In this document: piece by piece, positions 44,360 through 45,537 of the stretch
How positions within the stretch are numbered: position 1 is the first letter of the stretch
Layout: the number at the start of each line of letters is the position of its first letter
Origin: Gammaproteobacteria bacterium
GTDB taxonomy: Bacteria > Pseudomonadota > Gammaproteobacteria > SZUA-229
Assembly (NCBI GenBank): GCA_022340645.1
Contig: JAJDNP010000097.1
Location: 1 to 45,537 of the forward strand
Length of the DNA stretch: 45,537 bases
Direction of reading: 5' to 3'
Made by a program: the position numbers and the translations under genes
The notes under the pieces: generated by a model
Database searches by the model: none
Seen by the model: only the letters and a program-made list of their open reading frames with translations
Told to the model about the DNA's origin: nothing

Positions 44360-44399
44360 TTTATCCAGCAGAAAGACGTTAGAGGTGAGGTCAGTGACA

Positions 44400-45537
44400 A
44401 TGAACAATCAGATAGATGCTGCGGGTGAACGACTTGAAGATGCATTTCAGTTATTTAATAAGCTTTCTGAAAAACTCGCTGATTCCTATGGTGACCTTGA
44501 AACTCAGGTTGTTCAATTAACAAAAGAACTGGCTGAAGCGCGGAGTGAACGGCTAATTCAACTGGCAGAAAAGGAAGTTCTTGCAAAACGGCTGGCTGGT
44601 CTGCTTGATGTGCTTCCCGCCGGCATCGTAGTGCTTGATTCAGAGGGCTGTATAACGCAGACAAATCCGCTAGCACGCGAGATGATGGGACTGCGGCCTG
44701 AAAGCAGCACATTGAATAGGCATAAATGGGAAAGTATTGCGCTTGATATGTTTGTAACCAATGGTGATGAGTTACAACTGAAGGATGGACGTTGGGTCAA
44801 TTTATATGCCTGCCCGTTAAAAGATGGTCCCGGCAAGATAATTTTGATTTCAGATGTTAGCGAGACACATACATTGCAAAACATGCTCAACCGGCAACAA
44901 AGACTAAGTTCACTGGGAGAAATGATTGCCAGTCTGGCGCACCAGATTCGAACACCACTATCGGCAGCATTACTGTATATATCCAGCATGAATCATCCAA
45001 TGAGTGATGAAGCAAAAAAACGTTGTTTTGCTGAAAAAGCCAGAGAAAGATTACTTCATCTGGAGCGCATGGTTAACGATATGCTGATGTTTGCCAGAGG
45101 CGGTGTATCTAAATCTGAACATATAAATGCAGTTGAATTTTTCAGGCAGCTTAAAAATATACTCAAACAGGACCAAAAGCATCAGCAAATAGTGTTAGAT
45201 ATTAATGCGAATTTGAAAAACGTCATGTTACGTGCGAATACAGATGAATTGCTAAGCGCCATTCAAAATATTATTGATAATTCAATTGAAGCATGTGCTG
45301 ACATCGCTGATAAAACGGCAAGAATAGAAATCAGGGCATTCATAAATAATAAAAATTTATTGGAAATTAATATTAAAGATAACGGTTGCGGTATGTCAGA
45401 AACAGTAAAAGAAAGGGTTCTTGAGCCATTTTATACCACCAGGTCAAATGGCACAGGACTGGGACTCGCCGTTGTTAACGCGATTGTCAGTCGTTATGCA
45501 GGGAATATGAATATTGTTTCAACTCAAGGTGCAGGTT
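44400..45537 (+). CDS. flrB: FlrB-like flagellar sensor histidine kinase (partial, cut by window end)
   Basis: The first 379 codons of a cytoplasmic histidine kinase. ATG 44400 follows GAGGTGAGG at good spacing. An N-terminal coiled-coil (about 15-65) precedes a PAS domain (LLDVLPAGIVVLDSEGCI onward). The dimerisation/phosphotransfer H-box is SLAHQIRTPLSAAL (His about 181), and the ATPase N-box is NIIDNSIEAC with G1 DNGCGM and F/G2 PFYTTRSNGTGLGLAVV. No membrane segment is present, as in FlrB/FleS. With the sigma-54 promoter this points to the flagellar FlrB-FlrC pair; flrC would be expected just past the window edge. Confidence 0.85.
   Translation, partial: MNNQIDAAGERLEDAFQLFNKLSEKLADSYGDLETQVVQLTKELAEARSERLIQLAEKEVLAKRLAGLLDVLPAGIVVLDSEGCITQTNPLAREMMGLRPESSTLNRHKWESIALDMFVTNGDELQLKDGRWVNLYACPLKDGPGKIILISDVSETHTLQNMLNRQQRLSSLGEMIASLAHQIRTPLSAALLYISSMNHPMSDEAKKRCFAEKARERLLHLERMVNDMLMFARGGVSKSEHINAVEFFRQLKNILKQDQKHQQIVLDINANLKNVMLRANTDELLSAIQNIIDNSIEACADIADKTARIEIRAFINNKNLLEINIKDNGCGMSETVKERVLEPFYTTRSNGTGLGLAVVNAIVSRYAGNMNIVSTQGAG

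Overview
The window reads as chromosome of a free-living, probably aquatic gammaproteobacterium. The family evidence is a full-length HrpA helicase, CysQ beside a YrfG-type nucleotidase, a type II secretion block with an adjacent rhombosortase, a Mg-type HemB followed by AroE, an ATP-type PEP carboxykinase, and a sigma-54-preceded FlrB-like kinase. I cannot name a genus. No rRNA, tRNA, CRISPR array, prophage or full-length transposase was seen.

Layout. 0.1-4 kb: a copper-type TonB-dependent receptor (OprC/NosA-like, with CxxxM and HxM) and its own ExbB-ExbD-TonB, closed by a strong terminator. 4.1-5 kb: a 214-bp inverted-repeat element and a frameshifted TlpA-like thioredoxin. 5.2-11.3 kb: a phosphate locus with phased Pho boxes, pstS, a PhoU protein fused to a degenerate LMW-phosphatase-like domain, a 60-codon ORF, pstC, pstA and two pstB genes whose ATPase motifs have decayed in complementary ways. 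11.6-17.1 kb: a histidine phosphatase, two paralogous 2-phosphoglycerate-kinase-like proteins and an unassigned radical SAM enzyme. 17.2-20.2 kb: galE, a small membrane protein, cysQ and yrfG. 20.4-27.4 kb: gspG-H-I-J-K-L-M-N plus a YkgJ-family gene on the minus strand, with rhombosortase divergent. 27.4-33.4 kb: a VCBS remnant, an unknown helical protein, an ICMT/NnrU-like membrane protein, pckA, a queuosine-tRNA mannosyltransferase-like protein and a cytidylate-kinase-like protein. 33.7-39.9 kb: hrpA, then aroE and hemB. 40-45.5 kb: a DUF302 protein, a REC-REC-PAS-GGDEF-EAL protein, an unknown protein, and an flrB-like kinase cut by the window end.

Intergenic DNA carries most of the structure. 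Three 214-216 bp elements (4139, 37765, 40654) share terminal inverted repeats, 8-9 bp target duplications and a conserved branched-hairpin body; two of the three bodies have unrelated main-stem sequences that still pair. One sits inside another palindromic repeat and one splits the loop of an intrinsic terminator. Four further palindromic repeat families occupy every convergent gene gap larger than about 25 bp.

The best candidates for undescribed biology are the predicted asymmetric PstB1/PstB2 heterodimer with the PhoU-pseudophosphatase, the paired 2PGK-like kinases plus phosphatase beside the pst genes, and the structured MITE family.
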